Origin: Methylococcaceae bacterium UBA6146
GTDB taxonomy: Bacteria > Pseudomonadota > Gammaproteobacteria > Methylococcales > Methylomonadaceae
Assembly (NCBI GenBank): GCA_002422395.1
Contig: DIUY01000023.1
Location: 15,965 to 22,485, forward strand
DNA: 6,521 nucleotides
Direction of reading: 5' to 3'
Of the stretch, positions 6,211-6,521 are shown in pieces. The position numbers and the translations under genes are program-made. The notes below the pieces were generated by a model. That model was given only the letters and a program-made list of their open reading frames with translations. It was not told where the DNA came from and did not search any database. Each line of letters opens with the position of its first letter. Position 1 is the stretch's first letter.

Positions 6211-6521
6211 TTACGGTTTGAAGTCGAATATTAATGGTCTGAATTTTTTAGCGAACAGTTCCTTATCTTTGGGTACTTGTAAAGGTGATGCTTTATTGAC
6301 GGCATTGATTGCCGAATTATCAAACATAGTGTCGCCACTGCTGGCAACAAGATCCACATCAATAACTGTACCGTCTGTTGCCAAACGTACTTTTAGCCGA
6401 CATTTTAAGCCTTGGGTATCCGAAATAGGGCGTATCCAACTGCCATTTACTCGTCTTTTAATAGCGGCTATGGCTTCTGCTAGTTCAGATTCTTGAGCCT
6501 TGGCTTTTGCGGCTGCTTCGG
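6211..6521 (-). CDS. tolA: TolA C-terminal domain, 5'-truncated by the window edge
   Basis: These 102 codons plus stop are the 3' end of tolA, the inner-membrane protein that couples the TolQR proton motor to TolB-Pal. Reading from the right edge, an Ala/Lys/Glu-rich tail of domain II (EAAAKAKAQESELAEAI) leads into the TonB-like domain III. It shows IKRRVNGSWIRP, CRLKVRLATDGTVIDVDLV and the terminal PLIFDFKP, which resembles the LDFKP ending of E. coli TolA. Only one cysteine is present in the visible part (in GLKCRLKV), whereas E. coli domain III has a disulfide-forming pair. The gene ends with four consecutive in-frame stops, TAA TAG TAA TAG. Being partial on the minus strand at the contig end, it has no visible start. 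The neighbour order tolA-tolB-pal-cpoB makes the call firm. Confidence 0.95.
   Translation of the reverse strand, partial: EAAAKAKAQESELAEAIAAIKRRVNGSWIRPISDTQGLKCRLKVRLATDGTVIDVDLVASSGDTMFDNSAINAVNKASPLQVPKDKELFAKKFRPLIFDFKP

Noticed and set aside
6218..6496. Plus-strand open frame of 92 residues at the right edge
   Set aside because: It is a shadow of the tolA C-terminal domain, which is clearly encoded on the minus strand.

Overview
The window looks like chromosomal DNA of a gammaproteobacterium. The minus strand carries the end of a Tol-Pal operon in the classical order tolA-tolB-pal-cpoB (ybgF), followed directly by queE and queC. A convergent assimilatory nitrate reductase gene (nasA) enters from the left edge. 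Base composition looks close to balanced. The Pal and TolA sequences and the 'gtagggtgggca' intergenic hairpin would suit a methanotroph-like lineage (Methylococcales), but that is only an impression without a database search.

Layout. Positions 1-1974 (+) hold the C-terminal three quarters or so of NasA, the molybdopterin-dependent nitrate reductase, ending in a BFD-like [2Fe-2S] module. A 53-bp convergent gap with no clear terminator follows. The rest is on the minus strand. Read in transcription order from the right edge it is: tolA 3' end (6521-6211), a 75-nt spacer with a perfect 9-bp inverted repeat, tolB (6135-4870), a 47-nt AT-rich spacer, pal (4822-4202), cpoB (4201-3353, starting on the base after the pal stop codon), queE (3350-2709, 2 nt after cpoB) and queC (2702-2028, 6 nt after queE).

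How the genes work together. TolA (inner-membrane energised arm), TolB (periplasmic propeller), Pal (outer-membrane lipoprotein bound to peptidoglycan) and CpoB (periplasmic TPR protein that binds TolA) form the trans-envelope machine that constricts the outer membrane at division. QueE and QueC catalyse successive steps of 7-deazaguanine synthesis (CPH4 to CDG to preQ0), the precursor of queuosine in tRNA. The very tight pal-cpoB-queE-queC spacing suggests one co-transcribed and partly translationally coupled unit, although the two processes have no obvious biochemical link. NasA belongs to a separate nitrogen-assimilation locus.

I see no mobile element, CRISPR array, tRNA or rRNA, and no gene of unrecognised family. 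I found no convincing new system. The points worth a second look are small: an orphan cysteine in the TolA C-terminal domain, an altered conserved motif in Pal with a glycine-serine-tyrosine repeat linker, a REP-like hairpin inside the operon, four stop codons in tandem after tolA, homopolymer tracts at gene starts, and the joining of queuosine genes to the Tol-Pal operon.
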